A DNA stretch of 64,000 nucleotides from Halopseudomonas xinjiangensis (GTDB taxonomy: Bacteria > Pseudomonadota > Gammaproteobacteria > Pseudomonadales > Pseudomonadaceae): NCBI GenBank assembly GCA_011050525.1, contig DRFO01000012.1:124001-188000 (forward strand). Reading direction: 5' to 3'. Shown here piece after piece: positions 49,301 through 57,459 of the stretch. A program made the position numbers and the translations under genes. The notes under the pieces were generated by a model. The model was not told where the DNA came from and did no database searches. It saw only the letters and a program-made list of their open reading frames with translations. The stretch's first letter is position 1. Each line of letters begins with the position of its first letter.

Positions 49301-49465
49301 GCCGTCGGCACGGGCGTGATGGGCGGCATGATCCTCGCAACGGTACTTGGCTTGTTCTACATTCCGCTGTTTTACATGGCGGTGCGTCGCTGGCTGAGCC
49401 GCGGTCGCCAGCCCGGGCCAGCCCGCGAATCGAAGGATGACACGGAGGTTTCAGCCAATGACTAG
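46304..49465 (+). CDS. RND multidrug efflux transporter (MexB/AcrB family, HAE1)
   Basis: Proton-driven inner-membrane pump of 1053 residues with twelve helices. The proton-relay pair is visible in GTLVDDTIVVVENVKR and the partner lysine in GLSAKNAILIVEF. The N-terminal FFIRRPVFAWVIALG and GADASVLETNVTQIIEEE are typical of the HAE1 group. Substrates are probably hydrophobic drugs, solvents or dyes. The C-terminus overlaps the outer-membrane gene by eight bases. Confidence 0.96.
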   Translation: MTPTFFIRRPVFAWVIALGILLGGALALRSLPVEQYPSIAPPSLSINVTYPGADASVLETNVTQIIEEELNGVDGYLYMDSTSRSNGSASITLTLEPGTDIDVAQMEVQNLLSRVEQRLPEEVRRQGIRVFQASSSFALIVSIMSESGDMSSLELGHYATSNIISELRRVEGVGDIREFYTPYAMRIWLNPDRLASFGIAASEALNAVREQNSQAAGGALGDLPLSEGIQITAPLETRGRFTTPEEFAAIILRADPDGSVIRLRDVARVELGAQNYNSRSELNGQPTAGLAIQLAPGANALDTAQAVKERMAELESGFPDDITWTVPFDSTPFISASIKEVLATLLQAMGLVVLVMLVFLQNWRTTIIPTIVIPITLIGTCLGLWLFGFSINLLSLFGMVLAIGTLVDDTIVVVENVKRLIDEEGLAPYEATVKAMGEVSAAIIGTTLALIAVFVPLAFFPGSTGGIYRQFAVTLSIAVAISTLLALTLTPALCATLLKPRKEDSDKPDWSQRIFAPFNRGMESVSERYNRAVGGILARPALFLLGFVALMILTAFLFMRMPSAFLPEEDQGSVMTVIQAPPGSTIKRTAEAMEQVQDFYAAQPIVDDTIGVFGFSFFGQGQAHAMAFVRLTPWGERPDEDQSAQALVRKAMGAFSQIQEARVFALNPPSIPSLGVSGGFSFKLEDRGGNGYEALLAARDKLVATANQSEILEGVRPEGADQAPKLRVDIDRIKARALGLSISDVNTALGTAFGSAYANDFNLDGRVLQVLLQADSPYRMTPEDVTSLKVINDQGDNVPFGAFSTVGWTQGPTQLQRYNGYPAVTISGNAGAEYTTGEAMAEMARLAGELPSGFAFEWSGASYEEQQASGQVGLLLGLSMLVVLMVLAALYESWTIPIAVLLVVPFGALGAILFAMMRDLPANVYFNVGLVTIIGLSAKNAILIVEFAIEEENRGKSLVDAVMSAARLRFRPVLMTSLTFILGMLPLVLSSGAGAAGRIAVGTGVMGGMILATVLGLFYIPLFYMAVRRWLSRGRQPGPARESKDDTEVSAND

Positions 49466-50927
49466 GTTCGTGGCGCTGGGTCTCGTGCTGTTGCTTGGCG
49501 GTTGTCAACTCGCCCCCGAACATGAGCGCCCGACTCTTCCGACGCCCGACAGCTATCCCAAGGTATATTTGCCGGCGCTGGGCGAAGCCGTGGCCAGCGA
49601 TATCGCCTGGAGGGAGTTTCTCAACGACCCACGGCTGCGCGTGCTGGTGGACTCCGCGCTGATCAACAACCGGGACCTCCGGGTAGCCGTTGAACGCATC
49701 GAGGAGGCGCGCGGTCAGTTCCGGATTCAGGGCGCGAGTCGCTACCCTACGTTGGGCTTGAATGCTGACGCAACGCGCGGCCGGTTTCCAACAGGCGCAG
49801 GCGCAGGCGCCGGCGCCGGCACCACCAACGCCATTCAGGCCAGCGGCGCCAGATCCGGCATCGTCGAGCAGTTCTCGGTCGGTCTGGGCGTCACGGCTTT
49901 CGAACTGGATTTCTGGGGCCGGGTACGCAATCTTACCGAGGCCGCACGAGCTCAGTATCTATCGACCATCGAGGCTCAGAGAGCTTTTCGCCTCTCGTTG
50001 ATTGCGGATGTAGCTTCAAGCTATCTGGACCTGCGCGAGGCCGACGAGCGGATCGCGCTGGCCAGAGCTACCCTGCAAAGTCGGCAGGACGGGCTGCGCA
50101 TAGCCAGAGTACGCCTGGACGCGGGCATTACCTCGGCACTCGACTGGAATCAAGCGCAGGCGCTGCTGACCCAGGCTGAAACCGAACTGGCTGGACTGCG
50201 CCTGGCTCAAGCGCAGCAACGCAATTTTCTGATTCAGCTGGTCGGCGGCGAGATCGACCAGAATCTGCCCGCCCCGGTGCCCCTCGCAGCACAAATTGAC
50301 CAGCGGATATTGGCGGCAGGTCTGCCTTCGGAGCTGTTGTATATCCGTCCGGACATTCTCGCTGCGGAGGAAAGTCTGCGGGCGGCGCGTGCCAATATAG
50401 GTGTGGCACGCGCCGCATTCTTTCCGCAGATATCACTTACCGGCAGCTTTGGTTATGCCTCGACCGAGCTCAACAACCTGATCAGCAGCGACAATGAAAC
50501 CTGGAGCATCGGCCCGACCATCAGCCTGCCGCTGTTCGATTTCGGGCGCAATCGAGGCAATCTTACCGTGGCGCAAGCTCGCCAGAATATCGCGGTGGCG
50601 GAGTATGAATCAGCCATTCTGACCGCCTTCAGAGAAGTGGCCGACGCACTGGCCGGGCGGCGCTATCTGGCAGAGCAGGTCGCGGCGCAACTGGAAAACG
50701 TGGCCACCTTGCAGCGTATTGCCGATCTGGCAGAAGAGCGGTATGCCGAAGGGGTGGTGAATTATCTGCAGGTACTGGATGCGTCACGCAATCTGTTTCA
50801 AGCCGAGCAGGAATTCGTTCAAATCAAGCGGGCTCAGGTGCAGAATCTGCTGGAGCTGTATATCGCTCTGGGCGGGGGTACAACCAGCGGCGGTGAGCCA
50901 GCACCGGATAATCTCGACCGCGACTAA
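49458..50927 (+). CDS. RND outer-membrane channel lipoprotein (OprM/NodT family)
   Basis: A 489-residue trimeric exit duct with lipobox LLGGCQLAPEHERP and two TolC-like repeats. Near residue 110 it has an unusual low-complexity run GAGAGAGAGTT, encoded by about four tandem GGCGCA/GGCGCC hexamers (from 49795), in a region facing the outside in OprM. I place the start at 49458, nine bases after GGAGG, overlapping the pump gene. Confidence 0.94.
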   Translation: MTRFVALGLVLLLGGCQLAPEHERPTLPTPDSYPKVYLPALGEAVASDIAWREFLNDPRLRVLVDSALINNRDLRVAVERIEEARGQFRIQGASRYPTLGLNADATRGRFPTGAGAGAGAGTTNAIQASGARSGIVEQFSVGLGVTAFELDFWGRVRNLTEAARAQYLSTIEAQRAFRLSLIADVASSYLDLREADERIALARATLQSRQDGLRIARVRLDAGITSALDWNQAQALLTQAETELAGLRLAQAQQRNFLIQLVGGEIDQNLPAPVPLAAQIDQRILAAGLPSELLYIRPDILAAEESLRAARANIGVARAAFFPQISLTGSFGYASTELNNLISSDNETWSIGPTISLPLFDFGRNRGNLTVAQARQNIAVAEYESAILTAFREVADALAGRRYLAEQVAAQLENVATLQRIADLAEERYAEGVVNYLQVLDASRNLFQAEQEFVQIKRAQVQNLLELYIALGGGTTSGGEPAPDNLDRD

Positions 50928-50998
50928 CGCTTACGCAGGTTGAACCTCGACGTTCTGCCTGCCTCCAATTAAGAAGTACGTCACTCGAGGAGTCATTT

Positions 50999-51424
50999 AT
51001 GCAAGTTCAGGTAAACAGCAATCACATCGAAGGCAGCGTCGAGCTTCAGGAATGGGTGGGCTCGGCGGTAGTTGAGCAACTGCAGCGCTTCGACGACCTC
51101 CTCACCCGCGTGGAAATCCACGTCAGCGATGAAAATGCCCACAAGGGCGGCGCGGAAGACAAGCGTTGTCAGATTGAGTTTCGTCCCAAGGGGCACCAGT
51201 CGATGTCGGTCACGCACAAGGCTGAATCCCTGGTCCTGGCAGTAGACGGCGCCGCCGCCAAAGCGCGCCACGCACTGGAACATCTGGTAGGCAAACTCGA
51301 CGCCAGAACGGTCTCCACCGGACACCTGGACGATCCGCTGCTTGAGGAGGAACCCAGAGCAGTGAAGGATGCGCTATTACAAGAAGAATTCCTCGCCAAG
51401 CAGGACGACCTGAACAAGGAGTAA
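50999..51424 (+). CDS. Ribosome hibernation promoting factor (HPF/RaiA family)
   Basis: Binds the small ribosomal subunit and silences ribosomes in slow growth. A 141-residue protein with the RaiA fold: MQVQVNSNHIEGSVELQEWV, RVEIHVSDENAHKGG and a short variable C-terminal tail with many acidic residues. This is not the rpoN-linked hpf gene context. GAGGAG precedes the ATG. Monocistronic. Confidence 0.85.
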   Translation: MQVQVNSNHIEGSVELQEWVGSAVVEQLQRFDDLLTRVEIHVSDENAHKGGAEDKRCQIEFRPKGHQSMSVTHKAESLVLAVDGAAAKARHALEHLVGKLDARTVSTGHLDDPLLEEEPRAVKDALLQEEFLAKQDDLNKE

Positions 51425-51433
51425 CCCGCTAAC

Positions 51434-51457
51434 GGGCGCAGCTCCTGGCTGCGGCCC
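51434..51457. terminator. Possible terminator after the HPF gene
   Basis: GGGCGCAGC can pair with GCTGCGGCCC (one bulge) around a short loop, ten bases after the stop codon, between convergent genes. No T tract, so support is weak. Confidence 0.35.
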
Positions 51458-51482
51458 TACCCTTACATCCGCATTGCCGGGC

Positions 51483-52484
51483 TCAGCGCCGGTCACGCGC
51501 CACACCTTCGCGGAATTTGTGCGGGGCCGCGACAATGGACGCGGTAACGCTGCGGATGTTTTTGTCGAATACCGGAATCGCCAGAACGAGCGTCGTCAGC
51601 ATGCTCACTATTACCAGCAGGGCCAGTAATGCTGGCTCGCCCAGCGCCCCGCCTCCTCCGAACGCCGCTCCCCAGAACTTCACCACGAAACCATGAAGCA
51701 CAAAGATAGCCAGGCTTCTCTGACCTATGCGTGAAACCCAGCTCGCTGCGGTGGGCATGCAGGCAAAAAACGCAAACATCGAAAGGGTTGCCAGGGCCAG
51801 CAAACCGGACCTGAGCAGGTAGCCGGTTAAATCGTTGGTCCCAAGCAACGTGAAGGAAAAGGATCCATACAACCAACGATGGTCGATGCCCGACGAGTAG
51901 ATGACCGCAGCGCATCCTATCAATAGCGGCACGGCTGCAAACCTTGCAAGCGACAGCGACTGCAGCATGGCGATAGCCTGTTTACCGTACAACTGACCAG
52001 CGACGAAAAACGGCAGGAACACCAGCGTGCGGCTGATGCTCAGCAGAAAGCCGTCATCCGGGATGGCACCCGCCCCTATCGAAACTGCAATGGAAATGGG
52101 CAGCGCCCAGGGTATGCGAGTGATGAGCGGCAGTAACAGCATCCACCAGATAAGCGATAGCAGGAACCACAATATCCAGTACGGCTGCAGTAATCGGTTG
52201 GGTAGTTCGCCTGTGCTTGCCAGGACCGGAGCCAGGTAGGCAATCTGGAAAATACCCAGCATAACCGCCAGCCTGGCGACCCGCAGAATCAGGTTGTCCT
52301 GCTTCGCAGTGATGCCGGAGAGAAAGACGAACGCGGGCATGTGAAATATGTAAATCGCCGTCAGCACCATCCTGAAGAAGGGACTCGTCCAGCCGCCCAC
52401 TTCCTCAAGAAAATGCCCAAGCACTACCAGGAAGATCAACCCTGCCTTGGCGTTATCGATTAGATCGTTACGCAAGCCTGCCAT
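51483..52484 (-). CDS. Acyltransferase-3 family membrane protein
   Basis: A 333-residue integral membrane protein with about ten helices and the acyltransferase-3 start: NAKAGLIFLVVLGHFLEE (with the conserved histidine near 23) and IFHMPAFVFLSGITAKQ. Members transfer acyl groups, usually acetyl, to sugars of surface glycans. Last gene of the MBOAT-FkbH-ACP-SGNH operon, 41 bp after the SGNH gene. Whether it adds a second modification or works in the same transfer chain is open. Confidence 0.88.
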   Translation of the reverse strand: MAGLRNDLIDNAKAGLIFLVVLGHFLEEVGGWTSPFFRMVLTAIYIFHMPAFVFLSGITAKQDNLILRVARLAVMLGIFQIAYLAPVLASTGELPNRLLQPYWILWFLLSLIWWMLLLPLITRIPWALPISIAVSIGAGAIPDDGFLLSISRTLVFLPFFVAGQLYGKQAIAMLQSLSLARFAAVPLLIGCAAVIYSSGIDHRWLYGSFSFTLLGTNDLTGYLLRSGLLALATLSMFAFFACMPTAASWVSRIGQRSLAIFVLHGFVVKFWGAAFGGGGALGEPALLALLVIVSMLTTLVLAIPVFDKNIRSVTASIVAAPHKFREGVARDRR

Positions 52485-52525
52485 GCCTCGGGCTCAGGAG
52501 AAAGCGGCTGGGTAATGGCCACAGC

Positions 52526-53563
52526 TTAACGTCCACCTAGCAAGAAGCCCTTGAATTGATTATAGAGTTCACGAGAAACCGCCTGTGAGAACCGTTGTGC
52601 GGCGGGCCAGCGCATGTGGATAGCGTCGACGAAGGCCTCCTCACCTGGTTTCCACTCTGTATCGGCGTCCCAGTAATGGGCTCCGGTGCTTTCCAGTGAA
52701 CTGACTATTTCGTGATTGAAGTTAGCCAAAAAGCTCCCGTCAGGGTCCATTTGCGCTTTCCAGTCCGGATGCAGCGGTGTGGAAATGACCATGAACTTGC
52801 GACCGCCTTCCTTGAGCTGGCTAGCCAGGGAATTCAACGCCTCGAAGCAGGTTGGATCAAGCGGGTCTGGCTCCCCGTAGAACAAGCCCCTGCTCTGGTC
52901 AGTCAGAAAGGGGCCGTCCCCATATTTGGTAAATACCAGCGAATTCATCTCGGTTTCGTTTGTGCGCTGATCCTGGACCGTCAGCGCATTGCGCATGAGC
53001 GATACCGGGGCAAAATAGCGCATGTAGTAAGGGAAGGCTGGCGCATCTTCATAGACATAATCGTCGGCGTCGTTGCGGTCAAAAACTGCCTCTGGCACCT
53101 TGCTGCAACTGGCGAAGTCAATCGGATCGATGATCATCACCACTTCCTTGATGGTCGGCTCGCGCTCCAGCAGCCAGTCCGCGACGTAAAGGGTCTGGTT
53201 GGCCTGAAGTCCGCAGAAAGCGCCGTTGAGAGGGCGAGTTCCAGGAAAATGAGATGCCAGCGTTGCCCCGTCAACATGTCTCCAGGCGACCGAAGACCCT
53301 ACCACCAGCAGGTTGGGATCTTCATACGGGTTGTCGCGCATGAAACTGAGTTTTTCATCCACACACAGACTGTTGGAGAACGCCGGAGGTGGCAGATTAT
53401 CTGTAACGTGCAATCCAAAGAGGAACAGGCAAAACGCGATCAGACACGCCAGCATGCCGCCCAACAATGAAAACAGATAACCTGACGGCAAGCTGGCAGA
53501 CTGGACGGAATCCACTCCGCCCTGCTCATTCACCTTGTCGTCATCTGTAGTGTCGTTGGACAT
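52526..53563 (-). CDS. Membrane-anchored SGNH/DltD-like protein
   Basis: A 345-residue protein with a 28-residue cytoplasmic tail, one membrane helix (about 29-51) and a large periplasmic domain. VVGSSVAWR at 87-95 gives a GDS-like nucleophile serine (Ser90/91) and DAIHMRW gives the DxxH pair (Asp313, His316), the SGNH-hydrolase/AlgJ-AlgX/DltD pattern. Next to MBOAT and a carrier protein it should act in acyl transfer to, or removal from, the target polymer. The start is at 53563 (MSNDTTDDDK), five bases after the carrier-protein stop codon; its ribosome binding site is weak, suggesting coupling. Confidence 0.8.
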   Translation of the reverse strand: MSNDTTDDDKVNEQGGVDSVQSASLPSGYLFSLLGGMLACLIAFCLFLFGLHVTDNLPPPAFSNSLCVDEKLSFMRDNPYEDPNLLVVGSSVAWRHVDGATLASHFPGTRPLNGAFCGLQANQTLYVADWLLEREPTIKEVVMIIDPIDFASCSKVPEAVFDRNDADDYVYEDAPAFPYYMRYFAPVSLMRNALTVQDQRTNETEMNSLVFTKYGDGPFLTDQSRGLFYGEPDPLDPTCFEALNSLASQLKEGGRKFMVISTPLHPDWKAQMDPDGSFLANFNHEIVSSLESTGAHYWDADTEWKPGEEAFVDAIHMRWPAAQRFSQAVSRELYNQFKGFLLGGR

Positions 53564-53568
53564 CGAGA

Positions 53569-53814
53569 TTACCCGTTGAGCTTCTTGCTGATTAACTGTG
53601 CGAAGTGACCGACATTGTGCAGAGAATCCAATTCTGCCGTCCGGAACTTGACTCCAAAACGCTGTTCGGCGGCCACGATCAGGCTCACATGCGCCAGACT
53701 GTCCCAACCTTCAATATCTTTGGCTGTGGTATCGGGTGTGAGTTCGATATCGTCGTCATCGAACATGTCCTGAAAAATCGGATTCAGAGCGGTAAGCACT
53801 TCTTGTTCATTCAT
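53569..53814 (-). CDS. Dedicated acyl carrier protein
   Basis: An 81-residue carrier protein with the phosphopantetheine site at Ser39 in GWDSLAHVSL, and strongly acidic helices. It is not the fatty-acid ACP, which sits in the fab cluster; this one overlaps the end of the FkbH gene by eight bases and should carry the unit that FkbH activates. Confidence 0.92.
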   Translation of the reverse strand: MNEQEVLTALNPIFQDMFDDDDIELTPDTTAKDIEGWDSLAHVSLIVAAEQRFGVKFRTAELDSLHNVGHFAQLISKKLNG

Positions 53815-55735
53815 GTTTTTCGATCTCTATAAAGTGTGTGACAGTAGGTTTGGCATTTAAGTCATAACGCCAGAACGTTGCGTCCGATTCCGCCCCTTCG
53901 GGCGCCTGTCGATTGGCGAAGCCGAGCCGAGGGTAGTGCTCGGCGACCATACCGTTACGTGCCGTAGGCCGGTACTCTCCCACCAGTGCCGACCACCCCG
54001 CCTCGGTGGCCCATGCCGCCACCACCTCGAGCACGGCCTGTTCCACCTGGCGCCCGAGCACCCGGCAACTCATCAGCCAGCTATCGATCAACAGTTCATC
54101 GGTCTCAAGGCTCGAATCTGACCGTGCCAATACCACGCTGATCAGTCCGTTATCGCCAAATTTGTCCCGCAGGCGCACAGCCAGCGCCAGCGCGCCTGGG
54201 TCTTCTGCCAAACGCTCCACCTCGGCTTCGCTATAACGCCTGGTGGTTAGGTTGAACTGATTAGTCTTGTTAATGAGCTGGGTAGTTCTCGGCAATTCTG
54301 CCGGGCCGACCAACGTCGTGGTCAAAATCATTTCCAGGCCGCGCAGATAGCCTTCAATGTCCGTGGCCTGGGTCAACGCGGCCTTGCGCTCGGCGTTCAG
54401 GGCATAGCTGCGGCCACGGGCTGCATCATCGGACGTGAAGGAAATTGTCTCGAAATACCCTGCAGCGGCCAGGCAGGCTGGATAATCCGAAACGTCTTCG
54501 GACAGCTCCGGCACCCCTACTTCAGGCAATTCGCGTCGCACTATATCCCGCTCGGCGGGGTTATCGTCTACGAAGACCAGGCTGTCCAGACCGATATCCA
54601 GCATCGAGGCGATGCGCCGCAGGTTGCCGGCCTTGTCTTCCCAGTTGGCAACGAACGCTGCAATATCGGCGCGCTTGAGCACCATCTCAGGATGCTCGAA
54701 GGCGGCTTCGGCGACCGCCATGTCATTCTTGCTGCATACAGCGAGAATGATCCCGCGCTTGGCCAGCAGGGCGGCGTAGTGCTGGAAAGCCAGAAAAGCC
54801 TCGCCCGTCGGGGTTCCCTGACCCAGATGGATGCCCTCCACGCCATCGTCACCGATCACGCCGCCCCAGAGCGTGTTGTCCAGATCCAGTACCAGACACT
54901 TGCGCGATAGCCCAGCGGCGGCGGCAGCAACACGCGCCAGCTGATCACCATACAGGGGAGCAAGATTGGGGCTGACCAGCTGTTTGGCCTGGTGCCAGCG
55001 CACCGGGTCACCCAAGCCTTTGCCGTAGAATCCCTGGGCGGCCTGCCAGGCCAGGTCGAGCAGCAGGACGCCATCTCGGCGTGCCGCCTCGCGAATGGCC
55101 GTATTCAACCGTTCGGTCAACGCATAGGGAGCGGCAGGCACCAACGCCTCGAAGGACCCGAAAACAGGCGGATCGAGGGGTACCAGGGTCTGCTGGACCA
55201 TCTGCGCGGCATAGCGGGTTTTTGCTGCAGACCATAACTGACGCAACTCCTCGACTCTGGCCTGCACCGCGGCGGTAACATCTTCCTCGGAGCTTTCCAG
55301 CGGCAATTGCAGTGGCGCGTCCCGCGCATCCAGGGCCAGCACTACGAGCTGGGGCGCGAAGCCAGCCATCTCCGGATCGTCCATCAACAATGACTGACGA
55401 TACATACCATAGGGTGCAACATATACCGACAGCGCCAGCCGACGATGCAGGCCGGCGACTCGGAACGCGGGCACCAGGTGATCTATGGTATGCGAAGAAA
55501 GAATCGCCACGCGCAGTGGGGTGAGCCCTGCGGTTTTGCAGGCACCCTTGGCGACCAGATCGGCAAGCAGTTTGCCCGCCGTCCGGTCCAGGCGGTTGGT
55601 CAGCGTGAAATCCCGGCGGTATCCGGCTAACTGGGCAAAGGTGTCCAGACATTTCGCCGGGTCGGTTTCCTGCCTCGCTTCGCCAATGGCCGCGCCAAGA
55701 TCGGCATGGTTTGGTAGCCAGAAAAGCTGGTCCAT
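53807..55735 (-). CDS. FkbH-type HAD-IIIC enzyme, predicted to load a C3 unit on the carrier protein
   Basis: The 642-residue protein has an N-terminal domain of about 270 residues (with IREAARRDGVLLLDLAW), a HAD-IIIC phosphatase-like domain with LVLDLDNTLWGGVIGDDG (about 278-295) and FVDDNPAERDIV, and a C-terminal GNAT-like domain (about 450-610) with INKTNQFNLTTRRYSE and GEYRPTARNGM. FkbH enzymes dephosphorylate 1,3-bisphosphoglycerate and transfer the glyceryl group to a carrier protein in polyketide pathways. No polyketide genes are nearby, and the carrier gene follows directly. AGGAG lies eight bases before the ATG. Confidence 0.88.
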   Translation of the reverse strand: MDQLFWLPNHADLGAAIGEARQETDPAKCLDTFAQLAGYRRDFTLTNRLDRTAGKLLADLVAKGACKTAGLTPLRVAILSSHTIDHLVPAFRVAGLHRRLALSVYVAPYGMYRQSLLMDDPEMAGFAPQLVVLALDARDAPLQLPLESSEEDVTAAVQARVEELRQLWSAAKTRYAAQMVQQTLVPLDPPVFGSFEALVPAAPYALTERLNTAIREAARRDGVLLLDLAWQAAQGFYGKGLGDPVRWHQAKQLVSPNLAPLYGDQLARVAAAAAGLSRKCLVLDLDNTLWGGVIGDDGVEGIHLGQGTPTGEAFLAFQHYAALLAKRGIILAVCSKNDMAVAEAAFEHPEMVLKRADIAAFVANWEDKAGNLRRIASMLDIGLDSLVFVDDNPAERDIVRRELPEVGVPELSEDVSDYPACLAAAGYFETISFTSDDAARGRSYALNAERKAALTQATDIEGYLRGLEMILTTTLVGPAELPRTTQLINKTNQFNLTTRRYSEAEVERLAEDPGALALAVRLRDKFGDNGLISVVLARSDSSLETDELLIDSWLMSCRVLGRQVEQAVLEVVAAWATEAGWSALVGEYRPTARNGMVAEHYPRLGFANRQAPEGAESDATFWRYDLNAKPTVTHFIEIEKHE

Positions 55736-55758
55736 GGAGACTGCTCCTTTTCGAATCG

Positions 55759-57297
55759 TTAGAACTGGAAGTACAGGAACTCAGTCGGCGCGGCTGAAAA
55801 CGCCACCGCAAGCGCGAAAAAGCCTGCCACGCCGACCCCCACGCCGATCACGGGGGTAGGCCGCCAGCTGACGAAGGGGAACCAGCGTTCGAGCCAGTCT
55901 TCCCGAGGGTGAAAGTTCAGCGCGGTGCGGAAGTGGCTCATCCATTGCTCCACATTCGGCAAAAACCAGACCATCAATAGCAGACTGCCGATCAGCATCG
56001 CGTCGTCACGATAGAAAGTGGTATCCCAACCGCCCAATCCGACCATGCCATAAAGCACCGTCATGGCTGCCGGAACGCTTTCAGCGCGGAAAAAGACCAA
56101 AGCAACCACTACACAGCCGAAGGTGATGAGCACTGCAATCACGTGATACAGAAGGTTGTCGCTATCCAGCGACCAGCCACGGCGAACCTTGTAAGCGCGC
56201 CAGCCATGGGCCACCACCAGATAGAATCCATGTAACAGACCGAACACGATGAACTGCCAGCCGGCACCGTGCCACACGCCAGAGATGAACATGGTGAGAA
56301 TCGTCGGATAGGCCACCAGAGCAGCAAAGGTTCCAGCCGTCATCTTGCCCCGGCGCGGCTGCGGCTTGCCCGCCGCCATTCTGGCCCGGGTCATGCGCAT
56401 GACAATCGGATTGTAGATATAAGCTGTGAGAAAACGGGTCAGCGTCATATGCCAGCGTGACCAGTACTCGATTACGTTGTGCGCCTTGAACGGGCTGTTG
56501 AAATTGGCCGGCAGGCTGATGCCGAACAGCAGCCCCAGGCCGATGGCCATATCGCTGTAGCCGGAGAAATCGAAGTAGATTTGCAAGGTGTAGGTCAGGG
56601 CCGCTGTCCAGGCCTCGAACAGAGACGGGATGGTGCCATTGGCCGCCGTCGCGAAGATAGGCGACGCCATCTGTCCCAACGGGTCGGCAATGATCACCTT
56701 CTTGAAAAGACCCAGCAGGAAGATGGTCACCCCGATGGAAAAGGTATCGATCCTGATGCTGAAGGTTTCACGTTTGTTGAACTGCGACAGCATTTCCCCG
56801 TGGTGGGTGATCGGGCCGGCGATCAGCTGCGGGAAGAACGAAATGAACAGGCAGTAGTTGGCAAAGTTGTGCTCCTGCACCTCACCGTCGTGAGCGTCTA
56901 CCAGATAGGCAATCTGTTGAAAGGTGAAAAATGAAATGGCCAGGGGAAGAATGATGTGGCCTATCGACCAGCCCATGCCCAGGACGCCATCCAGCGTGCC
57001 GAACAGAAAACCGGTGTATTTGTAATAGCCCAGCAACAGGACATTCGCCCCTACCCCCAGAAACAGCGCAGCCCGCGAAGGATTGCGAACCAGATAACCG
57101 CCGACCAGATAGTTGAATATCATGCTGCCCACCAGCAACGGCAGATAGCTTGGGTTCCACCAACTATAGAAAACCAGCGAGGCCAGCGTCAGCCAGATAA
57201 CTGCCAGGCGCTGCAGACCGCTGCGGGTGAGCAAAAAGAACCCGAGCAATACAAGCGGAAGAAAACCCGCAATGAATATTGGCGAGTTGAATAGCAT
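55759..57297 (-). CDS. MBOAT family O-acyltransferase (AlgI/DltB type)
   Basis: A 512-residue polytopic protein that moves acyl groups across the inner membrane onto an extracytoplasmic acceptor. It starts MLFNSPIFIAGFLPLVLLGF as AlgI does, contains YWSRWHMTLTRFL and the invariant catalytic region GVWHGAGWQFIVFGLLHG (about 335-357). The ATG at 57297 fits the family start; the open frame goes 19 codons further up. First gene of the operon, 23 bp before fkbH. The genes alg8/alg44, algJ and algF are absent, so this is not the alginate cluster. Confidence 0.92.
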   Translation of the reverse strand: MLFNSPIFIAGFLPLVLLGFFLLTRSGLQRLAVIWLTLASLVFYSWWNPSYLPLLVGSMIFNYLVGGYLVRNPSRAALFLGVGANVLLLGYYKYTGFLFGTLDGVLGMGWSIGHIILPLAISFFTFQQIAYLVDAHDGEVQEHNFANYCLFISFFPQLIAGPITHHGEMLSQFNKRETFSIRIDTFSIGVTIFLLGLFKKVIIADPLGQMASPIFATAANGTIPSLFEAWTAALTYTLQIYFDFSGYSDMAIGLGLLFGISLPANFNSPFKAHNVIEYWSRWHMTLTRFLTAYIYNPIVMRMTRARMAAGKPQPRRGKMTAGTFAALVAYPTILTMFISGVWHGAGWQFIVFGLLHGFYLVVAHGWRAYKVRRGWSLDSDNLLYHVIAVLITFGCVVVALVFFRAESVPAAMTVLYGMVGLGGWDTTFYRDDAMLIGSLLLMVWFLPNVEQWMSHFRTALNFHPREDWLERWFPFVSWRPTPVIGVGVGVAGFFALAVAFSAAPTEFLYFQF

Positions 57298-57459
57298 TTT
57301 CTCAGGGCTTCCTTCTGGCAATGGCTTGGCTGAATTTAAGGCTCTTCTACGCAAAATCCGACATGGCCATCTGCCAAAAGTTCGGTCTGGATTTTGCTTA
57401 CAGCCTCGGTGACGGCAGCCGTAAAGAGCTAATCCACCGAGGTCGACGTGCGGTCCGCA

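Noticed and set aside
55759-57297. Alginate acetylation gene algI
   Set aside because: The MBOAT start is AlgI-like, but the neighbours are FkbH, a carrier protein and acyltransferase-3, not algJ, algF or alginate polymerase genes.
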